A stretch of 64,000 bases of DNA from a virus. The notes beneath the pieces are model-generated. The model was not told the origin of the DNA. It searched no databases and saw nothing but the letters and a program-made list of their open reading frames with translations. The translations under genes were made by a program, and so were the position numbers. Below, piece by piece: positions 17,934 to 28,300 of this stretch. The DNA lies in the IMG/VR virus record IMGVR_UViG_3300027365_000009, positions 62,001-126,000 of that record; one strand, written 5' to 3'. Numbering within the stretch: position 1 is the stretch's first letter; every line of letters starts with the position of its first letter.

Positions 17934-19994
17934 CAACTATGTTCAGTTACACCGCTACGTGTAACCCGCGATCCGATTGCTGTGAGGCAACCGAACGCTG
18001 CTCTAGGTCTCCCTAGAAGTTCAGACCATATCTTCTTCCCTTTTAAGGAAGCCTCCCATTTCGGAATCGCTTGATTCCTACTCCCCTGCCGGGGATGGTC
18101 GTTGAACGTTCCCCGTAGGCGCTCTAGGAGCGCCCGTAGGGGCTTCGCTGCTAAAGGGGGTCTTAGACCCCACGGTTGTCCATTGCTGCTCTTGGAGAGC
18201 TTTATCCGTCCCGTTGTTAGACCGTCGACGTCTGCTTTCGCGACGCCTGTGGTGGGACAGCTTTAGGAGTTCCCAGCAATTAGAGAGGTTATCATTCTGA
18301 AATTTCTTTCAGAAGGGACCATGTCGAGTTCATTCCCAATCTTCTTTTGAAGACAGTTTACGAACCTGCGTACCTTTACTATGCACTTCCTTACAGCTCT
18401 GACGCAACCAACTGAACATGGTAGATTTACCCACCCCTATCGCCGTGGCTGCTTCAGTTATACTTCCATAACAGGACACCACTCCTGTAGTAACATCTCT
18501 AACTTCGACGGGTTCTTTATTATTAGGCGCTTCGAGAATTTCTTCTTCGGAAACGTCGCGCCATGGAGACGCATCACTCTTTTTCTTTATTAAAAACCGA
18601 CAATCCCATAACGGCTGTCCGGCAGCTGCAATACGTCGAGTCATTTGTGGTTTAGAAATACCAAGGGCGTGTGCGGCGTCTTTCTGCCTCTCGTATTCCT
18701 TTACTTCGCCACTTACAACGTCTTTAACAAGAACCTTATTGCTGCGACCATAGAGTTGAAGTTCTCGTTCGGGATCGTCTACTTTTCTCCACGGCGTTGG
18801 GTCGTTCTTAAATTTCATTAAAACACCAGGTGGTATGAGGGGCTGATTTTTTCTCTTTAGCCAATAAACCACCGTATTACCCGATACGCCAAATGCTTCA
18901 CCACACTTGTGCATACTCTCATAGGTGGTTATTTCGCCTGTATACACATTCTTAACATCGACCCGACGTTCCCACTTTTCAAAAAGAGGTTCTGTGGCTA
19001 AATCCACATCACGCCACGGGGTTAAATCCGATTTGAATTTAACTTGTATATTACCGACGAAGACGGGCTGGTTAGGGCGTTTAAGATAATCATTAATGAC
19101 CCAAATATCCACCCCTAACTCTTTAGCGCATTGAAGTTTTGAATTATATTCCCTTACGATATTTTCATCCAAATACCGCACCAGAACAGGTTGGGGGGCA
19201 TTAGTAGTATTCTCTCTAATTTTACCTCTATCGCGCGTTGTATTCCACGCATGGATATGATTTTCACTCACTGTTGTCCATTCGAGGTTATCCAACCCGT
19301 CGTTGCCTGGAATACCATCAATATGGTTAACGTGTAATTGTTTATAGTTATTGGGGTAATTCGAATACGCCAACATCATTGCGCGATGCCGACCTAGGTT
19401 TGTCCTTCGATTGTCACTATCGCGTTTTATTTGATAGATAACGTAACCACTATCCATGACTGAATAGGGTGCAACTTCCCCACTCAGTACATGTATCACC
19501 ACACCTTCCCGATTTATTGCATATTGGGTATAATCGGGAATATAAGCGTAGCCTGGCCGAAGGAATGGCTCAAGTCCATTCGGTATTTTAAAATGTAAAT
19601 TATTAGGGTGGTGATTGGTGAGATCACCATCGTCGAAGCCCACCTCAATGAGATGCCAGAATTCTACTGGTATCCATATTGAGTTAAAAGTGAATGCGAT
19701 AAGTCTCGCCACTTTATGGGGTTTGATGTTACCTAGCCAACTGACTTTAGTCCAACGCAAGCCATCTCGGTCAGGGTATGTGTTAATAACCCGTTCCTTC
19801 TTACCTGTGACTTCGCCAAGTCGACTAACAAACAATGTTGCGGTGCTGTAAGGTACTGGCAGTAAGGCATTATCGTCGTAAAACATAGGGCATCCGTTGG
19901 TTGACTGAGATATGCTCATAAAGTTACTTAGGTGAGTGAAAACACACCGAAACTAAATTTCATACTCGTCCAACGGATGGTAACTCAAACGTTA
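17934..19994 (-). ncRNA. Group I intron 1 in the RNA polymerase beta gene, carrying an HNH endonuclease
   Basis: A 2,061-base insertion between codons for ..PCAD and HDDAKR. Core elements on the minus strand are P-like AATTGCTGGGAAC (18270-18281), R-like GTTCAACGACCA (18096-18106) and S-like GAAGATATGGTC (18024-18035). The predicted 5' exon ends in T (GCGGAT) and the intron ends in G (CATAGTTG). The exon GCGGAT can pair with ATCCGT about 20 bases into the intron as a P1-type helix. The homing endonuclease ORF fills 18330-19919, 5' of the core. PCAD-HDD aligns without a gap to E. coli PFLEHDD; another in-frame boundary a few bases away cannot be excluded. Confidence 0.85.
18330..19919 (-). CDS. 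Intron-encoded HNH homing endonuclease with NUMOD-type repeats (529 aa)
   Basis: Promotes intron spread by cutting intronless polymerase genes (family role). Residues 1-110 hold a first module with HNH-like remnants (LTNHHPNNLHF). Residues about 112-240 hold a NUMOD4-like start (YAINREGVVIHVLSG) and the HNH core: LGRHRAMMLAY, HVNHIDGIPGNDGLDNLEW and TVSENHIHAWNT. The C-terminal half carries four DNA-binding repeats of about 70 residues, each with a helix-turn-helix (CAKELGVDIWVINDYL, CGEAFGVSGNTVVYWL, AAHALGISKPQMTRRI, AATAIGVGKSTMFSWL). The first three repeats each end in a PWRxV motif. The length and repeat number are well above usual HNH endonucleases (about 170-250 residues). AT-richer than its neighbours, consistent with separate acquisition. 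Confidence 0.88.
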   Translation of the reverse strand: MSISQSTNGCPMFYDDNALLPVPYSTATLFVSRLGEVTGKKERVINTYPDRDGLRWTKVSWLGNIKPHKVARLIAFTFNSIWIPVEFWHLIEVGFDDGDLTNHHPNNLHFKIPNGLEPFLRPGYAYIPDYTQYAINREGVVIHVLSGEVAPYSVMDSGYVIYQIKRDSDNRRTNLGRHRAMMLAYSNYPNNYKQLHVNHIDGIPGNDGLDNLEWTTVSENHIHAWNTTRDRGKIRENTTNAPQPVLVRYLDENIVREYNSKLQCAKELGVDIWVINDYLKRPNQPVFVGNIQVKFKSDLTPWRDVDLATEPLFEKWERRVDVKNVYTGEITTYESMHKCGEAFGVSGNTVVYWLKRKNQPLIPPGVLMKFKNDPTPWRKVDDPERELQLYGRSNKVLVKDVVSGEVKEYERQKDAAHALGISKPQMTRRIAAAGQPLWDCRFLIKKKSDASPWRDVSEEEILEAPNNKEPVEVRDVTTGVVSCYGSITEAATAIGVGKSTMFSWLRQSCKEVHSKGTQVRKLSSKEDWE

Positions 19995-22900
19995 ATCCGC
20001 ACAGGGTGCCGCTAAGGTACTGGAAGAGAGCAGTTTGGTGGGCCCATCTTCCTTTGGATCAAACCGCCGTGTTTGCCCCCGGAGGTTGGTGAAGTTGGCA
20101 TCCGGTGAGAGATACGCCACCACCCCCACGTCTCCCGAATCAACGGTGGACTCACTGACGACCCCCAGATCCGACTTGTGGTATTTCCGGGTACGTTCCA
20201 CCATCGATTTGCCACCACGACCACCATCACCTCGGTAAGACATGACCTCCTGCTCACGCATATTGGCAAAGGGGTTGGTGTCCTCTACTAGCGAGACCGA
20301 TGGATCTTGCACGATCTTCTGCCAGACAGCATGTGGGTTGAGTTCAACCGCATGATCGCCCATTCCGGCTTTGGCATTAAATGTTTTCGCCGCCCGTGCA
20401 AGTTCACCATACACCATTCCAGCGAAGCGCTCATAGCCGCGATAGCGCATGTACGCACCGTCTACTTCTTCCGGTGAGAAGTCCGTTTGTAGGAGTTCCA
20501 CACCACGTAGGAGCAAGGGACCAAATTCGGTGGGCTCGCCCATCTCTTCCAATAGACCACGGGTGATGGGATCGACCCAGGCTTGGAACAGGGCATCGAT
20601 TTCACGAAGATACCGTACGCCAAGCCCCGCGTCCTCTAGAATGCGATAATAGACGTCTTGACGGTCAAAGTCCCACACGCTGAATTGTTTCAAGGACTGA
20701 TGATACCGATTGAAGCCCGCCATCACCATCATGGCTTTCTTGTCCAGTCGTGAGAACACCAGCGTCTCGTCCTGGAAAACGATACGGTATTCATCTGACG
20801 TATACGGGATATGCTCGCCACGTTTAAAGCGGCTCACCGATGCCCCTACCATCTTAATGAGTTCCGCCAGGCCGAACCGGTAGGCCAACACCACCCCGAC
20901 TGGCAAACTTTTGTTTGCCACGGTCATATCCACCACTTCTAGCGGGGCTTTTCCCAAATCCAATCCCAAGACATCATGAATCGTGCCTGCAACCTCAGTA
21001 CCTTCCTCTGTCACGACGTAAAACACATCGTTATGGTCCACTAAAAGGGGCACATTCCGGTAACGTCCCACGACCACCAGGTCATCGGTCTCGTGGTCAC
21101 TGACGTCAAACCCGGCGGTCTCTTTGAAATGCTTCTCTCGGGAATGATAATCCAAGTAGAAATGGTAATCCCCACTTTTAAATGCACTCATTCGACTGGC
21201 GAGGATCGAATACACTCGGGGGAGGTCCAGGCTTTTATCGAACACATTGGATAGTCTGACATCCCCAATATGATCGTTATCCTGGTCCAGTCCCTGTTCG
21301 GTGATCTGCGCCGTCAACCACTTCGCGTAATTATTGGTCACGCGTTCACTGCGATCCAAGAACGTCTTGTTATAGTACGACGTTAACGCCACACGGTGGG
21401 GATGAACCTTCCGTAAAGGAACGTCAACCCGTTGAAGTCTTAGTCGATTTGACACCCCGTTAGAGATGAACCGTCCATCGTCATCCACCACAGGCAGGCG
21501 AAAACGAACCGTTGACTGACGTCCTCTCACGGGCTTCAGCGTCACCGTATGGACTTCGTAGTGGTTCATGGTGTCTTGAACGGTTTCGACACTATAATCT
21601 TTAACGGCAATCCCCTGTTGCTGAATCGCCAAAACGGATGACACCACATCCTTGTGCATGACATTACGCAGATACTGTTGGTTCATTACCTTCAGTTTGG
21701 AATGTAGCATGGACTTATCGGGGATGGTGTCTCGATCGGGGAACGCCGGAATGTCCGGTAGGGCGAGATCCTCCTGAGATACCTCCAGAAGCGTTTCTAG
21801 GGACTGCCCTGACCCGTAGGGGTCTTTGAGCTTCTTGTACGTCTCAGCGTCCTGTATGGCCCTCTGATAGGCTTTCCCTGACATCAGCCCGATATCGTGC
21901 AATTCCCACGCTTTCTTGGCGATCGGCTGGGTCAGGCGTTCTTCCGTTCCTACCGGCTCAACCTCAATGGGATCGTCCTGGTCAGCAACGTTGGGGAGAC
22001 TAACCTCACTGTTATCGGGACCGTCGGATTCGCGTCCATCAAACGCCGGTTGGGGAACCAACGGATCACTGACCGGTTCGGGCAGTACCAGGTCGTCATC
22101 AAGCCCGTTAAGAAGACTTAAACCGAACGACTCGTCGGGAGTCGATGCCTGGGCCGTTGATGTCTCGGTATCATCCGTTTGGGATGCTGGGGTATCTGAC
22201 GATGGAGTCGATGATGTGGTAGGCGCTGCCTTGGTCTGGGCGGGGCCTTCGTTTCGATCGAGTTGGGTGACACCACCGACCAGGTCGCGTAGTCCATGGA
22301 GTAGACGGAGGAAATACCTCTGTAATGTACTTGCGCTAAGGCCAGAGTCCTGGTCATCATCTTTCTCCTTCCGCCACTCGTTGAGTTTCCCCAAATTAAT
22401 GACAAAGAAGTAGCCCTTTACCTTAATCAGGTAATTGACATGGTCGATGGCGTCGTCAGACAGGACACTTAACGATGACAACTCCCGATCATCCGAAAGC
22501 CACAACCACAGGTCCAGAATGTTGAGTTCGGCAGGCCCTGAAAAAGCCGCCAGTGACTTCTGGGTGATGGTCCGTTCAATCCGTTTGAAGTCCTCAAACG
22601 TCGGAATGCGATCCGGGAGATGGAGGTCCACAAACTGGTGACGTTTAAACCGCCGATGGGTGGCTTCCACGTTATCCCAGAAGGTCCGAGCCACGTTCTT
22701 CCACCGGAAGTATTCCGCCTTATAGGAAGGGATATACCGATAGAGGTGAGAGAGCAGTGCGTAATTCACCACCAGCAGGTTCTTGGGGTTAATGGTGAGG
22801 GCCTGGTCTTTCCGCAGTGGCTTGAACAGACGGTTCTTACGCCGGTATTCGTTCTCCATCATCCGGGCATTGAACACGGTCCTACGTGGACCACCTTCGA

Positions 22901-23135
22901 GATGCCGTAACTCATGGAGGTGTTCGATGAAAATCCGACCTCCTACGTCAGAAAAGATCGGGTCTTGAGGGTTGGGACCATAGCTCACCGTGTCGTCCGG
23001 CCAGAAATGGTACACGCTTTCCAGCGGGAAGGTGAGTTGGTTAATTGGCGTCAGGTGGGGCTTCATCAGTTGGTTACGGTGACGTACCCCAACCTGACGA
23101 TAATACTGTGGATATTTTAACCGCATGGGACTCAT
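19995..23135 (-). CDS. RNA polymerase beta subunit, exon 1 of 3
   Basis: Encodes the first 1,047 residues of a phage beta subunit; with exons 2 and 3 the chain is 1,432 residues. The N-terminal half contains a Ser/Thr/Asp-rich linker (about residues 290-400). The second half matches beta lobe and fork regions: VRFRLPVVDDDGRFISNG, NYAKWLTAQITEQG, and near the end SYRGDGGRGGKSMVERTRKY then DSGDVGVVAYLSPDAN, the counterpart of the bacterial VCPIETPEGPNIGLINSL region. It stops at TAA immediately inside intron 1. The start at 23135 is 11 bases after the beta-prime stop; an ATG at 23126 with AGGG in front is an alternative. In-phage gene order suggests the virion RNA polymerase. Confidence 0.87.
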
Positions 23136-23146
23136 CCCTATTGATG

Positions 23147-23333
23147 TTAGGCAAATGTCTCGACGGGATCGCCGGTCATGAAGCGCAAGGCAAGTTTGAT
23201 GGTGTGGATATCCACACTGAAAGCTAGCCCACCACCTGCGTCGAGGTACGCCTTACGTGTGTTAAAATGTTTTTCCGCTTCTTCATTAGCTTCTTTCGAA
23301 TAAGTCGCCAAATAGGAAATGGTATCGCCGTCA
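23147..23333 (-). CDS. RNA polymerase beta-prime N-terminal subunit, exon 2 of 2
   Basis: Continues the beta-prime chain after intron 3. The junction codon is completed by the T at 23333; the frame then reads DGDTISYLATYSKEANEEAE and ends GDPVETFA before TAA at 23147-23149. Joined to exon 1 it restores GGDF-DGDT, the phage version of bacterial NADFDGDQ, with all three magnesium-binding aspartates. The following AEKHFNTRKAYL and SVDIHTIKLALRFMTGDP align with LEARALMMSTNN and SQDVVLGLYYMT of E. coli. There is no start codon or ribosome site, so this piece is only explained by splicing. Confidence 0.87.
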
Positions 23334-23783
23334 CGTTATGTCCACTTGAGGCGCTACCCTCAAGCCGGTGTGCTAAGACACCCGCCCACCGTCACCGGTG
23401 GGGCCAGACCATATCTCCACCCGCCGACGATGACGTCGGGTAGGGTGCCTCCCGTTTCCCCGCCGCTTGGCAGGTACTCTACTCGCTTCTCCCCGTGGGG
23501 TGCTTTCGATGGTCGTTGAACTCATCCCTTAGTGTATCAGCACCTTAGAGACTTCGCTGCGTCGGTTGTGTCTACCATTGACGTTTTTACCATGCCCACC
23601 ACTTCCATTACTGGGGTGGGTATTACACTCAGTTTCCTGGTGTAAGTGGTAGTCAATGACGTAACGACAGTTTCCCGCAATTAGAGAGGTTTTACTAAAG
23701 GTGCTTTCACACCTTGGGACTCTGATCAAATAGCATATTTTTCAATGTCATTTAGATGAGAAAAAATCTACACTATTTTACTA
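23334..23783 (-). ncRNA. Group I intron 3, splitting the beta-prime DFDGD catalytic motif
   Basis: A 450-base insertion without a long ORF. Core elements on the minus strand: P AATTGCGGGAAAC (23671-23682), R GTTCAACGACCA (23511-23522) and S GGAGATATGGTC (23407-23418). The 5' exon ends GGGGACTT (T at the junction) and the intron ends ..CATAACG (G at the end), giving an in-frame GAC TT|T GAC GGC GAT. CTTTAGTAAAA occurs at the 5' junction and again next to the P element. The P element matches the textbook AAUUGCGGGAAAC most closely of the three introns. Confidence 0.87.
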
Positions 23784-25243
23784 AAGTCCCCACCCAATTG
23801 CCCGAGCGTAATGGGACTGACTGACAATGAATCATGGTATTGAGGATCACCACCAAGCCTTGGGTATTCCAACGCCAAGGGAAGCGAATTATCTCGTTCA
23901 AACTCATGATTCAATGGGTAGCGAAGTTCACCCACCACGGTGGTCTTTACGTAGCTTTTTACCGGAATCGAAGAATACATGCCTGTCACGGGATAGCGTG
24001 TAATAAACGCATGGTTTTTGTACCACATCGAAAGGCCAGTGAGGTATATCAGTTCCACGTACGTGATGGGCCTCACCCACTGGGTGTCCCACCCCTCAGG
24101 GACTTCGTCGATACTCCGGAGGATACGATAGTTCTGTTCATCGTCTACATACACCAGCGCCAGGTAATGGCCTGCCACTTCCACATAACGGTGACGCTTG
24201 TCCACGACTTCTAAGTCGTTGATGACTTTCTCCAACCCTTCGTCTGTACTCCAACGATCCATGTCTTCGTTAGAGACCTCCACCCACACCCGCTGATAGG
24301 TCTTCGGGTCCACCAGCTCGACATTATTCGAGGTACTGGCAAAAATCTCTCCCACCAGGGAGGTTTTCAGGTGATAGATCGTCTTGGGAAGTACTGCCTT
24401 GGCAGCCTGATAGAGACCGACTTGGCAGTCGTTAAACCGTGGTCGATTCGGAGCGTCAAGATCGGGCACCGACGTGTCCATGGAGGAGATCACATTTCGG
24501 GTACCATTAAATACCCGTCGTGACGCCCAACGCCCCTGAATAAAACCTTTCTTACCAGAAATCAGATTTTCAATGTATTCATAGATCGCCTGTAGACGTA
24601 GAGTCAATACGAAACGCGTTCGATCGTACAGAGGGAGATCGCTTTTACCAATCTGGTCTGGAAGGTTACGGACGAGCATAAGCACGTTTTGGTACAGCTC
24701 ATTGATCTCATCCATGCTGACGCGGTTATCGCTGTCGATATCAGCGTCCCGGAGTCCCGCCGGCATTACCAACAAGTGTTTCAGGGTGGCCTGTTGACGA
24801 TACCGATTGATCAGCTCGACACGCATGTCCCGACTGGACGAACCTGTTTTCTTAGGGGACAGCTCCTCCCAGTGTGTCATGAAGAAAGCATACCCCGTCG
24901 CGCCATCCAGTTCAGTGGCGGCTTCAAAATCTTTTTCTTCGGGATTCCATTTGGCGTATTCTTGTCCTGAGAGAATTCCTTTATAAAGACTTTTGAGTTT
25001 GATCAGTCGAGAGTACATGACGGGATGCAGGACAGCAATCTTTAGTGGGATGTACCCAAAGCGACGATCCCGGTCGGGGTCACCCACCCGACCAAACGTG
25101 ACGGTGGAGAAGAGCCCATCATCATGGAAATTTCCACCCGGACCATCAAAGATGTCCAAACTGGTAATCGGACGAAGGCGTTGTAGCTGTTGTGGGGTGG
25201 GTGAGAGTAGGGATAAATTAAAAGGTACACTAACTGATTTCAT
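23784..25243 (-). CDS. RNA polymerase beta-prime N-terminal subunit, exon 1 of 2
   Basis: First 486 codons plus two bases of a 548-residue chain. It contains SGKKGFIQGRWASRRVFNGT, the counterpart of bacterial beta-prime [20 protein letters not shown] (lid, rudder and active-site approach), and ends SPITLGQLGGDF directly before the catalytic DGD in the next exon. AGGA precedes the ATG. In phiKZ-type phages the beta-prime equivalent is split over separate polypeptides, so a short N-terminal piece is normal; the C-terminal part is not in this window. As in phiKZ (from memory), the gene lies beside the transglycosylase tail protein. Confidence 0.87.
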
Positions 25244-25337
25244 AGTCTATCCTGTATAAAAGAATCGTCACAGTATTAGGTAGAAGCGTGAAAGCGCTAG
25301 ACGATATGACAGACTTCCTAGCGCCGGAGGATATTCC

Positions 25338-28300
25338 ATGGCGGATAAAAGAAAAGACCTCGAAGAAGAGAACCTGGATTTACGGATTCTTGACCTCGAT
25401 GCGTTAGACGATGAATTTGATTTTGATCCCCCGAAAGACGATAAACCCGTTAAACGGTTTGCGGTCAATTTTAAGCGGGGGTTTTTACAGCAGACCAAAT
25501 CAAAAGTCCTGCTGCGCAATTTCTTACGCAGTTCTCTACCGGATGGTTATTCCCGACTCTGGGCTGCGGGTGAGAGTGCGTTCTCTAGCGGTAAGTCCAC
25601 GGCAGACGACGTCTTCCGGGAAACCGCGCCTGAGCTGGACAGCATTGCCCAAAAGATGGAAGAGGTCTTGCCGAATATTGAAGGCAGGACACCAAAGCGT
25701 CTTTATGGGCGTATTGAAAAGGGAGTAGGACGTTTCCGTCGGGCGACTCAGGATCAACAAGACTCAGGATTCTCGCGTCGCACCCAGGCGGATGACGATA
25801 ACAGCGAACTTGCCGACGCACTGGATGCGCTTAATGAAACATCGCGTGCTGAAGGTGAACAGGCGTCATTAGAAGCTGAAGAAAGACGCGTCCGCGATAA
25901 GCTGGACGCGGGGCGCTTTGACGTTCTGACGCGCCAGATGGACCGCATCGGGACGGGCGTTGAGCATCAGGTTTCATACCAAGACCAGATTCAGTACAAG
26001 TTCCAACGCAAGTCCTTAGAACTTCAATACCGTTCTTATTTCGCACTGCGCGACCTGCGTAAGTTTGCAGAAGTCGCCCAAGACACGCATGAGACGGCTT
26101 ACAACGCCCTGGTTCACAACAGTGCGTTACCTGATCACCTCAAAATGACGAAAAGTCAGCGGGTGAGGTTTGGAACTCAGGACAGCCTCGTCGGTGCCTT
26201 GGGTACCCAGATGGCGGCCTCATTGCCTGGGTTCTTGGCTTCCTACTACCCCACCATTATGGAGAATATCCGTAAGAGTGCGGTGCAGGGCATTCAAGCT
26301 GCGGGCGGTATGCTCTCTACCACTGACATGATGAGTGGGATGGGCGGCGACAGCGCCAGCACCGCCGGTCAGGTCGCCGGAGATGTCGCTGGGGGCTTTT
26401 TCCGCAATACCCTGGTGTCACGGGCTGCCATGATGGCCAAGCCTGGTATGGAGCGTTTAGGGGACAAGCTGGGTGGTGGGCATCACGTAGTGTCCTATTT
26501 CCTGAATAACCTCCCCGCATTACTGCAGGAGTACACTCAGGATCACTCCCACTCCACCGGGTTCCGTGGCGTTATCCAACGGATGGTGCGTGCTATTGTC
26601 CCGTCCTATTACCAGGACGATACTTTAGAGGACGGTTCCTTTCAGACCATTGATCGACAAGCGGCCTTTAACCAGCTGACACAACGTTCCATCGTTGAGG
26701 TCATCCCCGGATACCTGTCGCGCCTCCTGCAAGAAACCCGGATGATTCGCACCGGAAGTGACGACGTCGAACGTGAAGTGTGGGATGTCACCACTGGTCA
26801 GTTCACTGGTTATAAAGCGGCGAGAAAAGCCCTTCAGGGTCGTGTCATTAATGAGGCCCAGCGCCGCAACATTGATGCCACCCTTAATCAAACCGTCGAG
26901 AACTTTGATCCGGATGGCTACCTGTCCGACACGGCACGTGCTGTCCTGAAAGAACGGATGATGCGGGAAGCCTCCCGTAATGACCGTTTTGATCCCAACA
27001 CCTATGCGTCGGGTGAAGGTTATGGGGAGGAGGTCGATGACGCCACCCTGAAGGAACTGACGTCGTTCTTTAAGGCCCAGTTCGATTTTGACGACCAAGG
27101 CAGTATGGTAGAGGACGCCGAAAACCGTCGGCGCCGTAATGCCTTTTCGGACGCCTTCCTGGAAGTACGTAATACCATCCCCGACCCACGCGCAGAGATT
27201 CAGCGGATTTCAGGGGTGGGGATGCAAGAGATCCTCCACGACCTGGGACTGATGACCAGTGATTACGGTCGTAACCGGGTGAACTACGATCGTGTGTGGG
27301 ATCTGTATCGTGGCGATGGTCCTTCAACGCCCAACCGTAGCGGTCCGCGTCCTGAGGGACCGATCCCCCGTACCCAAATCAAGACCGGGTATGACGAGAA
27401 CGTTACCTTTAAAGAGTCTGTCCAACGGGCTAAAGAGGCGGCCAAGGAGAATCTGCGGTTCAAACGCCTGAAAATTGAACTGCCTAAGTTCGATGACGCG
27501 CTTATCAAGCGTCTACCTGAATTGGATGGGAAAACCCTCGCCAAAGTGGTGGAGTGGCGGCCTGAGCTGCTCGATGCATTAAAACGTATCGATGGGGATA
27601 TTGAACTCCGCCTTGCTCCCCATATTGAGAAATTACGCCAACGGGGCAAACCGAAGAAACTGGATCGTGAGACCGCTGAAGCCCTGTGGACACTCGTATC
27701 AGAAAAATCCCGGCATGAGTGGGATGATGTAAAAGCTAAGGCCAAAAAGCACTACGATCAAGCGGAAGAGGCCACACGGGATTGGCGGATTAATACCGCA
27801 AGCGATGTCCACGAAACCGTAGAGAAAGCCAAGAAAACCTGGGAAGGTGTTGACAAAGACCCTGAGTCTTGGAAAGAGAAGGCGGCCAAGAAAACTCAAG
27901 AAGAGAAACAGCGACTTAAGGAGACTTGGGAAAAGACCCGTACTGCAACTGAGGAGCAAACCGAGCAGCTCAAAGAGCAAGTTCGGGAACACACCGATCC
28001 GATGGTTGAGCAAACGCGTGAGAATGCGAATCGCTGGCGCGAAGAAGCCAGTCGTCGTTCGGAAAATATCCGTGAACAGTTCGCCCAACGGGTACGGGAT
28101 CCACTCCATACACCCAGCGATGAAACGACCCCCGGTTATGGTCAAACCGAATACGATCAATACGTCGATGGTATTCAGCGTATAGCAGAGCGGCAAGCGG
28201 AGACGTCCGATAACATCTTTACCCTGCTACGTGAAGAAATGCAGCGTGGCTTCAAGGTAAGGGAGCTTCCGGAACTAACGTTTGCCGATCAGGATGGTAA

